Assembly: GCF_015222005.1 (NCBI RefSeq)
Contig: NZ_JADFFL010000007.1
Location: forward strand, 124,001 to 188,000
DNA from: Mucilaginibacter myungsuensis
GTDB lineage: Bacteria > Bacteroidota > Bacteroidia > Sphingobacteriales > Sphingobacteriaceae
Length of the DNA: 64,000 nucleotides
Direction: 5' to 3'
Positions 54,249 to 63,216 of the stretch are shown here, in pieces. Made by a program: the position numbers and the translations under genes. The first letter of the stretch is position 1, and each line of letters opens with the position of its first letter. The notes under the pieces are model-generated. The model was not told the DNA's origin. It saw only the letters and a program-made list of their open reading frames with translations, and ran no database searches.

Positions 54249-55637
54249 TCAATTGGCAGGTACTATTTGTACCCGGTGTGTGTTGGGTTTGTTGATAGTG
54301 TATAGCTGATCGGCAAGCAATGCAAGTTCTTTTCTCCAGACCGCGCGTACTTCGGGTAAGCGCGATCGTAAGTAATTATCGACCACAAAGCCTACAAAAA
54401 TATCGCGCTTTGCATATTTCTTCAGCGAATCTACAATAGGCTCGGTATCGTTGTATAACATTCCTTTGGGTTTCAGGATCGAGAAATGGATCCAATAATA
54501 CTCCCTTAGTTTGCGTTCGAGCGCCCAGCGTTCCTCATTGAGGTGCATTACGGCCAGCGCTTGTTGATATTGCGGTGTCAGGATCTGCTCGGCCAGGTTG
54601 ATACCGGTCTTGTAATCCGCGCCTTTCCATTTACCGATCAGTTTGCCGTCGATCTTCAATGCATAGTCCACATCAGCTTTAAGCCCGTCGACTTTAACTA
54701 TTTCCTGATTAAACTCCTTACTGAAAGGCACAAATTGTAATGCTGTAGCCTGGGTGCGTTTGGCGTTGCCACCACGGGCGATGGTGTCCAATGGATAAGG
54801 CAATGCTTTAGCCAGATAGTTGTAGGTAATGCCCGATGCTTCAGCCTTAAAATCTGTAACGATACAGTTTTCGGATACCGTCGGATCGCCCTGCCCTATT
54901 TTGATACCCACCTCAGCTACCTTTTTGCCAGCCAGACCCTGCGCTTTTAAAAAAGTGTAGGCCATTACCATGTGGCCGTCGTTTGTAGGATGGATACGGT
55001 CGGTGCCTTGCAGAGTGAAAGAACTATCGGTCTTTTGTTGCTGTATGTTCACATCAACAAGTGGTTGATTAAAATCTACAAAGTCCCAGCCGTTAGTTCT
55101 GGCAGCACGCTGCTGTACGGCGATGATATTTTGAATAGCTTTGTTCTTTCCGGTAAACGCGGTGTTCTTTGACCTGGATGTTTCATCGTAAGCCGGCGAA
55201 CCGATCATGATCTTGCGGATAGCGGGGAATTTCTTCAGCTTCTGTTCGATGAGCGAAAAACCTTCTAAAGATACCTTCACCTTTTCGGCATACACGGCAT
55301 CGGCCTTGGCTGGTTCCAGTTTTTGATAACCGGTATCATTCATGCCAAAAGTTACTGCAACTACGTTTGGCTTGTGCGCAAAAACATCATCGTCCATCCG
55401 CTCGTAGATCTGTTTGGATACATCGCCCCCGATACCCGAATTGATAATATCGATACGCATACCCGGAAAGCGTGTGATATAATAAAGCCAAATGTATGAA
55501 TGATAATGGCCCCCGTCGGTAATGCTGTTGCCATCGAATGCGATGCGGTCACCTGCCTTGAACGGCTTAACGGACTGCCCCTTGGAACTACCCACTAATA
55601 TACACAAAAAAAATGACAGGTAAAAATATCTTTTCAT
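54249..55637 (-). CDS. SGNH/GDSL hydrolase, two-domain, exported (copy A)
   Basis: 462 residues with signal peptide (about 1-20). SGNH blocks: IAFDGNSITDGGHYHS, GIGGDVSKQ, FGMNDTGYQ and DRIHPTNDGHMVMAY; the C-terminal half matches the paralogue at 47779-49176 (EERWALERKLREYYWIHFSIL). A carbohydrate acyl-esterase role is inferred from the glycan-utilisation setting. It is the first gene of the operon with the GH38-like gene, under a good promoter that overlaps operator-like site O6. Confidence 0.88.
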   Translation of the reverse strand: MKRYFYLSFFLCILVGSSKGQSVKPFKAGDRIAFDGNSITDGGHYHSYIWLYYITRFPGMRIDIINSGIGGDVSKQIYERMDDDVFAHKPNVVAVTFGMNDTGYQKLEPAKADAVYAEKVKVSLEGFSLIEQKLKKFPAIRKIMIGSPAYDETSRSKNTAFTGKNKAIQNIIAVQQRAARTNGWDFVDFNQPLVDVNIQQQKTDSSFTLQGTDRIHPTNDGHMVMAYTFLKAQGLAGKKVAEVGIKIGQGDPTVSENCIVTDFKAEASGITYNYLAKALPYPLDTIARGGNAKRTQATALQFVPFSKEFNQEIVKVDGLKADVDYALKIDGKLIGKWKGADYKTGINLAEQILTPQYQQALAVMHLNEERWALERKLREYYWIHFSILKPKGMLYNDTEPIVDSLKKYAKRDIFVGFVVDNYLRSRLPEVRAVWRKELALLADQLYTINKPNTHRVQIVPAN

Positions 55638-55675
55638 TTATTTAGATGGCGCGAGATGGCTTTTTGCCCGATAGT

Positions 55676-55721
55676 TTATAAATCGTTTTAGCAAATATAG
55701 TTAACTATATGAAAATGTCAA
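55676..55721 (-). promoter_or_regulatory. Promoter and operator-like site O6 of the SGNH/GH38-like operon
   Basis: On the minus strand TTG (55719-55721), a 19-base spacer and TATATTTG (55692-55699) match the Bacteroidota consensus. The operator-like TTATAAATCGTTTTAGCAAA (plus strand, 55676-55695) overlaps the -7 box, so a bound protein should block transcription. Confidence 0.7.
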
Positions 55722-55909
55722 GTTTTGTTAACCTTTGTCAACTTTCCCTTAGTTGTTGGGGGCTATGATCTTTATCTGAGTGTGGCTTCCTTTGCGCGGA
55801 TGCCCGTTGCAGGCATCCGACAAGAGGTGTGTGAGATGAAAAGGTATCGGCAATAATGTTTGAGGAAGCATTGTTACGACGCCACTAATTTACGTCGGCA
55901 ACCCTGATC

Positions 55910-55936
55910 AAAAAATACCTACATATGGGTGTTTTT
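55910..55936 (-). terminator. Terminator-like hairpin after the PAS-LuxR gene
   Basis: On the minus strand AAAAACACC pairs with GGTATTTTT (one mismatch/wobble) around a short loop and ends in a T run, 18 bases after the LuxR stop. Confidence 0.55.
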
Positions 55937-55953
55937 GAAATTTACAGCCCTTA

Positions 55954-56718
55954 TCAGCCCTGCTGCATCAATTTTATGGTCAACTCTACAGTTGATGAAG
56001 TGTCTGTCTTTTTCAGTAAGTTCTTACGGTGACCATCCACCGTTTGCTTAGCGATGAACAATTCTTTAGCTATCTGCGCGCTGGTCTTGCCTTGCATCAG
56101 CCGCTCTAACACCTGGCGTTCACGTTTTGTAAATATGCTTTTCTGTGGAATGACAGCAACCTTGCTCTCGGTTACGTTGTAGTAACTTGGTTCGCCATCC
56201 ATGCCAATGAAGGATAGAGATGAGCCTACAGGTTTATTCAAGTGGGTAATATCGGTATGTACCCCCATCACACGGATCACGGCTCCATTATCATCACTTT
56301 GTATGGTTACTACTTGTTGCAGAATGCGAATGTAGCTCCCGTCCTTTCGCCTCATACGGTAGTCATAACTGACCTTATACTTCAGCACTTTGTCAGGCGG
56401 TAACTCGTTAAAGAACTTGGTCACCCGATCCTCAAAATCGTAAAAGTAGGGCAGATCTTGGGGGTGGATGATGGTTAGTAAATACTCGATCGTGAATTCT
56501 TCAGGTGTATCTATACCTAACACTTGCCTTACCGACTGGCTGACATATTCCATTTCGGCATTAGCGCAATTAAAAATATAGTAATAATGATCGCCGACAT
56601 GGAAGATGTTGAGCAGCTTTTTATGTACCTCTAACTCGAAAGTGAAATTATTGTCGTTAGTGTATCTGGCAATTTCGTACCACTTCTTTTTAAAGTCGTC
56701 AAATTTAATAATGGTCAT
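55954..56718 (-). CDS. PAS-domain LuxR-type transcription regulator
   Basis: About 254 residues from the ATG at 56718. The N-terminal 185 residues contain a PAS fold (HYYYIFNCANAEMEYVSQSVRQVLGI, then YDYRMRRKDGSYIRILQQVVTIQSDDNG). The C-terminal 60 residues are a LuxR helix-turn-helix: FTKRERQVLERLMQGKTSAQIAKELFIAKQTVDGHRKNLL. It is probably a cytosolic sensor-regulator whose signal binds the PAS domain. Targets are unknown; it lies between the glycan genes and the TonB receptor operon. Confidence 0.88.
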   Translation of the reverse strand: MTIIKFDDFKKKWYEIARYTNDNNFTFELEVHKKLLNIFHVGDHYYYIFNCANAEMEYVSQSVRQVLGIDTPEEFTIEYLLTIIHPQDLPYFYDFEDRVTKFFNELPPDKVLKYKVSYDYRMRRKDGSYIRILQQVVTIQSDDNGAVIRVMGVHTDITHLNKPVGSSLSFIGMDGEPSYYNVTESKVAVIPQKSIFTKRERQVLERLMQGKTSAQIAKELFIAKQTVDGHRKNLLKKTDTSSTVELTIKLMQQG

Positions 56719-56804
56719 AGGCTGAGTTGAGGATAACCTTAGCAATATAGCCTAAATAAGCCGTATTCACCGTTTTTTGCGATGTAATTTGGTAAATGTC
56801 CGAA

Positions 56805-56840
56805 ACAAACAAAACCCTGCCCGGATAACTGGCAGGGTTT
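56805..56840 (-). terminator. Terminator after the DUF4374 gene
   Basis: AAACCCTGCC and GGCAGGGTTT form a perfect 10-bp stem with a 9-base loop; on the minus strand it is followed by TGTTTGTTT. Confidence 0.85.
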
Positions 56841-56866
56841 CACTTATTAACTATTAAGCATCAATA

Positions 56867-58186
56867 CTAAAATATACCGATGTAGTGGTTACCTGTCTTG
56901 TTAACCAGCTTAGCGCCTTTGGTCAATACACCTGTACGGGTGTTAATGATGTAGATATTACCATCTTTACCTGTAGGGGTTACGGTTACATACACTTCTT
57001 CGCCGTTCAGTACAAAGCCTTGGTATTGGCCAAAGCTGAGATCAGGATCTTCGGGGATAGCGATCTTGGTAGCAGTTTTGGTGTTCAGGTTAACCAAAGC
57101 TAAGTAACCACCCGCGTTGTTCACGCTGTAAGCCACAACACCTACGCCATTGCCTGCATATCTCCAGGCCTCTACGTAAGTACCGGTCACGCCTAAAGCA
57201 GCGTCAAGACTGAACACATAAGAGTTATCATACTGGTTGTTCTGGTCGATCTTTAAGATGTGCGAACCTAAAACACCATTTTGTGTAGCCTGGTAAATGT
57301 TACCGTCATCGGCTAAGAAAGCGTTAAAGCTACGGTAACCGTTGGTGTTGCCCTGGCTAACGGTAGAGCTGATCAGTGTAGGGTTTTTCAATGATGGGTA
57401 ATCTACAACCAATGATTTTGCCGGGATCTTAGCAGTGCTGGCGTTATCAGCAAGGCCGGTAGCCGGGTCGTGCTTGCTCTTTGAGACACCAATGATCAGT
57501 TTATTGCCAGCTTTGTTTAGTACAGGTCCGTCTAAACGGCCAATGTAAAAGCCTTGTGCTTCTTCTGCCGGCAACAAAGGGATCTGGTATTGCTCGTAGG
57601 TTTTAATAGCAGCTGCCTCCAGGTTAAGTGACAATACGGTAGATGTACCGCGGGAGTGTTGGTAAACACTATTGGTACGGGTAACAACTACGTTAGATAC
57701 GTTAACTGCGATACCGGTCTTGTCGCTATCAAATAATTTTAACCAACGTGGCGAAGTGGTCGCGTAGCTTGAGATATTTACTTTATCGCTCAGCTCCGTA
57801 TAGTTACCACCGCCATCTACACGGTATTTAGAGAACTCGCCGCCATTAGCGCCGGTGTAGGCAATGTTGAATAATACGCTACCATCTAAAGATGATTGCA
57901 AACGCGCGGTACGTTGCGAGCGCACACTGAAACCATTATCATAAACGCTGATAGACTTATTTGGGTCCCTGGCGTCTTTTGCACTCACCGAATATACCAC
58001 GGTACCACCGTTACCATCGCCGGGGTTGGTACCTACTAAGGCACCCGCTAAAGTAACCCAACGGTCCTGATCACCCAGATTCTCGGTAGGTGGGGCAACT
58101 GTTTCTGTTTTTTTAGAACAACCGGTCAAAGATACGGTGGTCGCTACGGCGCCCATCATCAGCAGTTGTAAGAATTGTTTTTTCAT
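56867..58186 (-). CDS. DUF4374 domain lipoprotein
   Basis: 439 residues with lipoprotein signal MKKQFLQLLMMGAVATTVSLTGC. The mature part is a series of beta-propeller-like blades (WVTLAGALVGTNPGDGNGGTVVY, GNYTELSDKVNISSY, GNIYQATQNGVLGSHILKIDQ, NGEEVYVTVTPTGKDGNIYII), the DUF4374 pattern. Such proteins are commonly encoded directly after a TonB-dependent receptor, as here (gap 18 bases), and may bind the same ligand at the surface. Exact function unknown. Confidence 0.82.
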   Translation of the reverse strand: MKKQFLQLLMMGAVATTVSLTGCSKKTETVAPPTENLGDQDRWVTLAGALVGTNPGDGNGGTVVYSVSAKDARDPNKSISVYDNGFSVRSQRTARLQSSLDGSVLFNIAYTGANGGEFSKYRVDGGGNYTELSDKVNISSYATTSPRWLKLFDSDKTGIAVNVSNVVVTRTNSVYQHSRGTSTVLSLNLEAAAIKTYEQYQIPLLPAEEAQGFYIGRLDGPVLNKAGNKLIIGVSKSKHDPATGLADNASTAKIPAKSLVVDYPSLKNPTLISSTVSQGNTNGYRSFNAFLADDGNIYQATQNGVLGSHILKIDQNNQYDNSYVFSLDAALGVTGTYVEAWRYAGNGVGVVAYSVNNAGGYLALVNLNTKTATKIAIPEDPDLSFGQYQGFVLNGEEVYVTVTPTGKDGNIYIINTRTGVLTKGAKLVNKTGNHYIGIF

Positions 58187-58204
58187 ATTAGCTATTATTA
58201 GATC

Positions 58205-60613
58205 TTAAAAATTATTGATTAAGTAGTTCAATTTGATGTAGAAGGCACGGCCCGGTTTTTGAGCGGCAAAATTGTCGTAAGCTTCGGCGTTAAAAATGTT
58301 CTTGGCATCAAAGCTGATCACTACGCGCTGGTTGGCCATACGGTAGCTGGCACCGGCATCCTGAACAAATTGGCGCGGCGTTATATTGAAATCATCAAAG
58401 CGGCCATAGTCCTGGAAAATGGTACGGAAAGGGCCAACGTGGCCAAAGTTGTAATACACGTTAAGCACCGACCTTTTTTGCAGCAGATCATTAAAACGAT
58501 ACTGCACATTGGCGTTGCTGATAAAGGTAGGCTCGTTAGGTATTTGCACACCATCTCTGGCAGGTAACCTTGAATCTACCAATGGCGACTGTAATCGTGT
58601 AGTATTCAGAATAACGTTCAGGTTGCGATGGATATAATTGACCTCGGCCTCGAAACCTGTGGTGCGCACTCCGTTAAGGTTGCCAAAGCTGGTTGTTTCT
58701 AACATGCTCACGTTACGCTCGGCGGCCAACTGCACTACCTTATCTTTAGTGTTTCTTAAAAAGACCGCACTCGAAACGGATAAGCTATGGTTATTGAGTT
58801 TGAACGGCCCGCCGCGGAAGCCGACGTTATAGTTGTCGCTAAACTCAGGACGGATGGTTACGTTAGGCAGTAAGTTATCGGCCTGGTTACCAAATATCTC
58901 CGACTCGCCCGGCATCCGAACCGCCCGCTCCGCCGACGCTAATAACACAAAGTTTTTTACCACCGCGAAAGATGTTGCCAAACCGTAACCAACAGCACTG
59001 CGGTTATCGGTAGTAATGCGCTCTACACGGGTTGGCTGACCGCCCACATTTTGTTGTGTCGGGTCGGTACGGTCTATCTTTTGCTGGTAGTGTTTGGCAA
59101 ACAGGTTAGTGGTCAAGCGGCCATTAAAGGTTTCGGCCTCGTAATTAAATGAGGTTACGTTCTTGGTCAGATCGCTGGTGGCCAGATAGCTTTGGTCAAG
59201 TATGTTCTTTAAGATGTCAAAGTCCTGACGGTCCACAATGTAATACATGTGATTAAGCACCAACTTGTGGTTACGGACAATGTTATAACTCAAGCTTGAT
59301 CGCAGGGTAGTGATCTGCCTGTCGATCGTATTCATGGTAGGTGCGCCTTGCTGCGCGCCTGTCAATGAGCGTAGCGGGAAGCCGGTAATACCGATAACTC
59401 TTTGCCCATCCCAATTGTAGCGGTAACTTACCGTATCTTCTATATATTGCTTGCGCTGGCTGTATACCCCGTTAAAGTTAAAGTTAAGGCCCTTTATAAA
59501 AAGGTCATTCTTGCGGTATTCCAAACCTACAATGTTGGCGTTAGACCGGGTAAAGCGGCCCATGTAAGGGCGGCTCATATATTGGCCGTGCATCACTTCA
59601 TCGTAAACATGCGAGTAGTTGTAATTCACCATTAAGGCATCGGCCCATTTTACACCATTAAAGCCCGCCTCGGCGCGGCCGCCGTAAGATCGGTAAGCAT
59701 CGTTAAAACGTTTGCCGCGCGCCGGGGTCATTTGGCCGTTGGGTTGCTCGTTGCGTACAAACTTGCTCCAAACCTCGTAATCGTTGTCCGAATAAGTGTA
59801 GAAACCTGATCCGCGGAAGGTAAAGCCGGTCTTAGCATCACGGTAGCTGCCGCCAATATCGCCCTGTTGGGTATTAAAAGAACCGTATGACGCAGACGCT
59901 ACCAAACTATTGCGGATGCCACCTTTTCTAAGGATAACGTTGATACCACCACCCAAAAAGTCGCCGGAAAGATGTGCCGGAAGCACGCCTTTGTAGATCT
60001 CTATCCGTTCAATCATTGCAGGCGGAATATTATTCAGGTTAAATGATGAGCCGTAAGTAGATATCTCTATACCGTCAATGAATACCCCGATGGCCCTGCC
60101 CGACATACCGTTCAGATTATAATCAGCGTCGGAACCGATGCCCCCGCTCTGGCGTACTTTTACGCCAACGGTACGGTTCAATAACTCGTTAGTTTGCAGG
60201 TTGCGCAGCGATGCTTCTTTGGTATCGATAACGTTGACCGCAAAGCCCGATGTTTCAATGCGTGCCTTTTCTGTTTTACCCTGTACCAATACCTGGTTCA
60301 GTTCTTTGGCTGATGCTGCTTCGACTTTAACATTTACCGTTTGGCTTGCACCGCTTACCTTAACGGTGAGTGTTTCGGTTTTTACGCCTATCGAGGTTAC
60401 CACTAAAGTGTACCGCCCGTAGGCTACGCCGGTAATCTCATATCTGCCGTCGTTTTTAGTGACGGCACTCTTATTGATCTCTTTTAAAGTAACTGTCGCG
60501 AAAGGTATAGGCTCTCCTTTTTTATCGGTTACCCTACCCGAAAGGCTGCCTGTTTGAGCAAAAACGGCTGTTGTTACGCAGGCGAAAATTAGAGAAAGTA
60601 AAAAATGCTTCAT
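58205..60613 (-). CDS. TonB-dependent receptor (probable siderophore type)
   Basis: 802 residues: signal peptide (ending VFAQ), carboxypeptidase-regulatory-like domain (GSLSGRVTDKKGEPIPFATVTL), plug domain (NRTVGVKVRQSGGIGSDADYNLNG ... GVFIDGIEIS ... IEIYKGVLPAHLSGDFLGGGINVILRKGG) and a barrel ending FYIKLNYLINNF. It is shorter than SusC and has no SusD partner. Together with DUF4374 and a divergent AraC gene this looks like siderophore or haem uptake, an inference. A palindrome at 60641-60657 may be its operator. Confidence 0.85.
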   Translation of the reverse strand: MKHFLLSLIFACVTTAVFAQTGSLSGRVTDKKGEPIPFATVTLKEINKSAVTKNDGRYEITGVAYGRYTLVVTSIGVKTETLTVKVSGASQTVNVKVEAASAKELNQVLVQGKTEKARIETSGFAVNVIDTKEASLRNLQTNELLNRTVGVKVRQSGGIGSDADYNLNGMSGRAIGVFIDGIEISTYGSSFNLNNIPPAMIERIEIYKGVLPAHLSGDFLGGGINVILRKGGIRNSLVASASYGSFNTQQGDIGGSYRDAKTGFTFRGSGFYTYSDNDYEVWSKFVRNEQPNGQMTPARGKRFNDAYRSYGGRAEAGFNGVKWADALMVNYNYSHVYDEVMHGQYMSRPYMGRFTRSNANIVGLEYRKNDLFIKGLNFNFNGVYSQRKQYIEDTVSYRYNWDGQRVIGITGFPLRSLTGAQQGAPTMNTIDRQITTLRSSLSYNIVRNHKLVLNHMYYIVDRQDFDILKNILDQSYLATSDLTKNVTSFNYEAETFNGRLTTNLFAKHYQQKIDRTDPTQQNVGGQPTRVERITTDNRSAVGYGLATSFAVVKNFVLLASAERAVRMPGESEIFGNQADNLLPNVTIRPEFSDNYNVGFRGGPFKLNNHSLSVSSAVFLRNTKDKVVQLAAERNVSMLETTSFGNLNGVRTTGFEAEVNYIHRNLNVILNTTRLQSPLVDSRLPARDGVQIPNEPTFISNANVQYRFNDLLQKRSVLNVYYNFGHVGPFRTIFQDYGRFDDFNITPRQFVQDAGASYRMANQRVVISFDAKNIFNAEAYDNFAAQKPGRAFYIKLNYLINNF

Positions 60614-60640
60614 TTAGATGTAATTTTTAAACCGACATTC

Positions 60641-60657
60641 TTTATAATCAGTCTAAA
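60641..60657. promoter_or_regulatory. Palindrome between TonB receptor and AraC genes
   Basis: TTTATAATCAGTCTAAA is a palindrome with 6 of 8 pairs matching around a central C. It sits 28 bases from the receptor start and 36 from the AraC start, where a Fur-like or AraC operator would be expected. Confidence 0.4.
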
Positions 60658-60692
60658 TAAGAATAAATTCGCTGCAAAAGTATTAGTTGCAT

Positions 60693-61625
60693 ATGACGCA
60701 TTCGGGAGAACTAACGACGCTTAACGGAGTATTACCGCAAGAAACGGACAGCGTGTTCGGGTTTAACCGTGCCATTGCCATGAGTTATGCTATGAATGCC
60801 AAAGACGGCTCGGTGCAAATAAGCATGAGCCACCCCGATGAACGGCAAACCGACGTTTATCAAATGATATTTGTACTGAAGGGAAAGTTGCGACTGCAAC
60901 GCCCCGGACAAACCGGCAGTTTGGGTAAGATCGACGCCTATCAGCATAACCTTTTCCGCACCAAGTTAAAGTCGACCTGCTTAAAAATGAGTAGTATTAC
61001 TGACGATGTGATCTGCATTAATCTCAGCGGATCTTTCCTTAAAAGATATCTGCCTATTGGTCACCCAGCCAACCAGCGTTTGACGCACTTGGAGACAACG
61101 CTCGCACCTACTCTATCAGCCGCTAATATGCCCATAACACCCGAGATAGCTGCCATACTGCAAAGCTTAGGCAACTCGCAACATGGCGGCTTTTGCGACC
61201 AGTTGCTTCTGGAATCTAAAGTGATAGAATTACTGGCTTTGCAGCTATCTATATTCGAGCAATTAAGGTCGACGGTCCCATCCTACCTACCCGAAAACGA
61301 GGTTGCCGAACGGATGCATAAAGTAAAAGATATCCTGATAGATCATACCGGCAGCCAGCTATCGTTACGGGATCTGGCCCATATGGTTTTCAGTAACGAG
61401 TTTAATCTGAAACGGGATTTTAAAGCTGTGTTCGGCAATACCGTTTACGGCTATCTTAAAGATCATAAAATGGAGCAAGCCAAGACCATGCTCATCGGTA
61501 ATAACATCACTATAGACGAGGTTTCTAAAAAGTTGGGCTATAAACACGCCACCCACTTTACCAGCGCGTTCAAAAAGCACTTTGGGTACCTGCCTAATAA
61601 AATACGCGGCGGTAAACTGACCTAA
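60693..61625 (+). CDS. AraC-family transcription regulator
   Basis: About 310 residues (ATG at 60693; another at 60687). The N-terminal part has a sensor-like region (RAIAMSYAMNAKDGSVQIS, QMIFVLKGKLRLQRPGQ). The C-terminal about 100 residues hold two helix-turn-helices: SQLSLRDLAHMVFSNEFNLKRDFKAVFG and ITIDEVSKKLGYKHATHFTSAFKKHFGYLPNKIR. It is divergent from the TonB receptor gene and probably controls it, as PchR/YbtA-type AraC regulators do for siderophore receptors. Confidence 0.88.
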   Translation: MTHSGELTTLNGVLPQETDSVFGFNRAIAMSYAMNAKDGSVQISMSHPDERQTDVYQMIFVLKGKLRLQRPGQTGSLGKIDAYQHNLFRTKLKSTCLKMSSITDDVICINLSGSFLKRYLPIGHPANQRLTHLETTLAPTLSAANMPITPEIAAILQSLGNSQHGGFCDQLLLESKVIELLALQLSIFEQLRSTVPSYLPENEVAERMHKVKDILIDHTGSQLSLRDLAHMVFSNEFNLKRDFKAVFGNTVYGYLKDHKMEQAKTMLIGNNITIDEVSKKLGYKHATHFTSAFKKHFGYLPNKIRGGKLT

Positions 61626-61796
61626 TTCTAATAAGGTCGGGGTAAGTTAATTACTACCGTTTATTTTCCTTTAACTATGCAGGCTCATTTTAACTGCTTA
61701 CATTTAAGCGGCCTATAATTTTTCGGCATCCCGATCGTAATAGGTGTTAAACTAATTCCACGGTCAGTTGTTGACCCATCTATCAGCTTAAACAGC

Positions 61797-63116
61797 ATGA
61801 GCAAAGTATTTACAATAGCCGAAGGTTTAGAAAACATGGGCGCGCTCCGAACGGGCGGCCAGGGGTCTGTATATAAAGGTCGCCGTATGGGGCCGATCAT
61901 TAGCGCGGTCAAGATCCTGCCTACCCCTATCCACTCCGAAAGCACTGAAGATAAGAACTATCGGGCTTTTTTGAACGAGGTTGAAAAGCTTAAAAAGGTG
62001 AACGAGATACCTAACCCCAACGTGGTAAAGATCTTGAACTCCGGCATCACCGAAAGCGGATCCTTCCCGTTCATCGAGATGGAATACATTGATGGTCCGG
62101 ATCTGGGTGAACTCCTAACCGACCAAAAGATATTCACCATTAAAGAAGTGATCAAAGTAGCTGACCAGCTGTCTTGCGCCCTCTCCCATTGCCATAAAGT
62201 AGCTGTTAAACACGGCGATATCAAGAGCAATAATATCAAATTCAACATCCATACGGGCAATTATATGTTGCTGGATTTTGGGCTGTCCATCATGTCCGAC
62301 GAACAGCGGCGCACCAGCATGCGCCATGCGGGAGCAATAGAGTTTATGGCCCCCGAGCAGAACGAAGGCCAGATGCTTTTCCAGACCGATGTTTACAGCT
62401 ACGGCATTATCCTTTATGAATTACTGACCGGGCAAGTTCCGTTCCCTTTGAAGGATAATGGCGAAACCGCCCGCAACACGGTGATGGTCGCCCACATGGA
62501 AGCCCCCGTGCCGGATATTCTGCAACTACGCAATGAGAACCTGCCCGAAGACTGGACCGCTAAACAAAAACGTACCGAAACGGCTGTGCCCGCCTGGCTA
62601 ACAGCGCTGATCTACAAATGCCTGGAAAAATCGCCCGAAAAACGTTTCACTAACGGCATGGAACTACACGATGTGGTTGCCGACAGCCGCATAGCGGATG
62701 TAGTGGTGGAAGAAGTGAAGAAAGCCATACCAATTGCTGAGCAGCGAGGAGAGGTATTTGTTGATCCTGTTACTCAAGCCCCAAACAGCGATAACAGCAA
62801 CATGCTGATATCTAAAACGGTGTTTGCCTGTTTGATGATATTGCTGGCCGGCTTTATGGGATTTAGCACTTATGTGCTTTTTAAAGACAGGACCGCCAAG
62901 CCCAACACCGCTTTACAACGAGAGCGCGATTCGGTACCATATATTGATACTACGGCTGTTAACCAAGCATATCGTCGCGGGTATTATTCCGGTAAAAAAA
63001 GCATATCAGATTCGGTAGCGAAAGCCAAGATCACGGAAGACATTTATAATAATGGAGGTGAAGGCACAGATAGCGCAGCAACCGATACAACAAATAATAG
63101 GCAGCCTAACTTTTAG
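61797..63116 (+). CDS. Membrane-anchored Ser/Thr protein kinase
   Basis: 439 residues. Kinase domain (about 5-300): glycine loop GGQGSVYKGRR, Lys39 in AVKILP, catalytic loop HGDIKSNNIKF (about 139-149), DFG (160-162), MAPEQ (about 184-188) and DVYSYGIILYELLTG. The catalytic loop has HGD rather than HRD, so activation should not need the usual RD arginine. A single transmembrane helix (about 337-362) ends the cytosolic part; the outside tail is short, polar and low-complexity. A eukaryotic-type kinase (PknB-like) without PASTA repeats. The gene that follows may encode a partner. Confidence 0.9.
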   Translation: MSKVFTIAEGLENMGALRTGGQGSVYKGRRMGPIISAVKILPTPIHSESTEDKNYRAFLNEVEKLKKVNEIPNPNVVKILNSGITESGSFPFIEMEYIDGPDLGELLTDQKIFTIKEVIKVADQLSCALSHCHKVAVKHGDIKSNNIKFNIHTGNYMLLDFGLSIMSDEQRRTSMRHAGAIEFMAPEQNEGQMLFQTDVYSYGIILYELLTGQVPFPLKDNGETARNTVMVAHMEAPVPDILQLRNENLPEDWTAKQKRTETAVPAWLTALIYKCLEKSPEKRFTNGMELHDVVADSRIADVVVEEVKKAIPIAEQRGEVFVDPVTQAPNSDNSNMLISKTVFACLMILLAGFMGFSTYVLFKDRTAKPNTALQRERDSVPYIDTTAVNQAYRRGYYSGKKSISDSVAKAKITEDIYNNGGEGTDSAATDTTNNRQPNF

Positions 63117-63216
63117 GTGCCCAGTTTAACTATTACTATAAGATCGTTCAGCCGAAACATCCCGCCGATGTTGCATGTTAATTTAGCTGATCTTTATACA
63201 TCCGCCCTACAAACAA

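Larger units (their letters stand above)
55638..55953. other. Intergenic region upstream of the SGNH/GH38-like operon
   Basis: 316 bases without a gene. From left: operator-like site O6 and promoter, a GC-rich perfect hairpin CGGATGCC/GGCATCCG (55797-55804 and 55812-55819, 7-base loop) of unknown role, and a terminator-like hairpin for the LuxR gene at 55910-55936. Confidence 0.55.

Noticed and set aside
55797..55819. GC-rich hairpin CGGATGCC/GGCATCCG as a terminator
   Set aside because: No T run follows on either strand; it was only described, not called a terminator.
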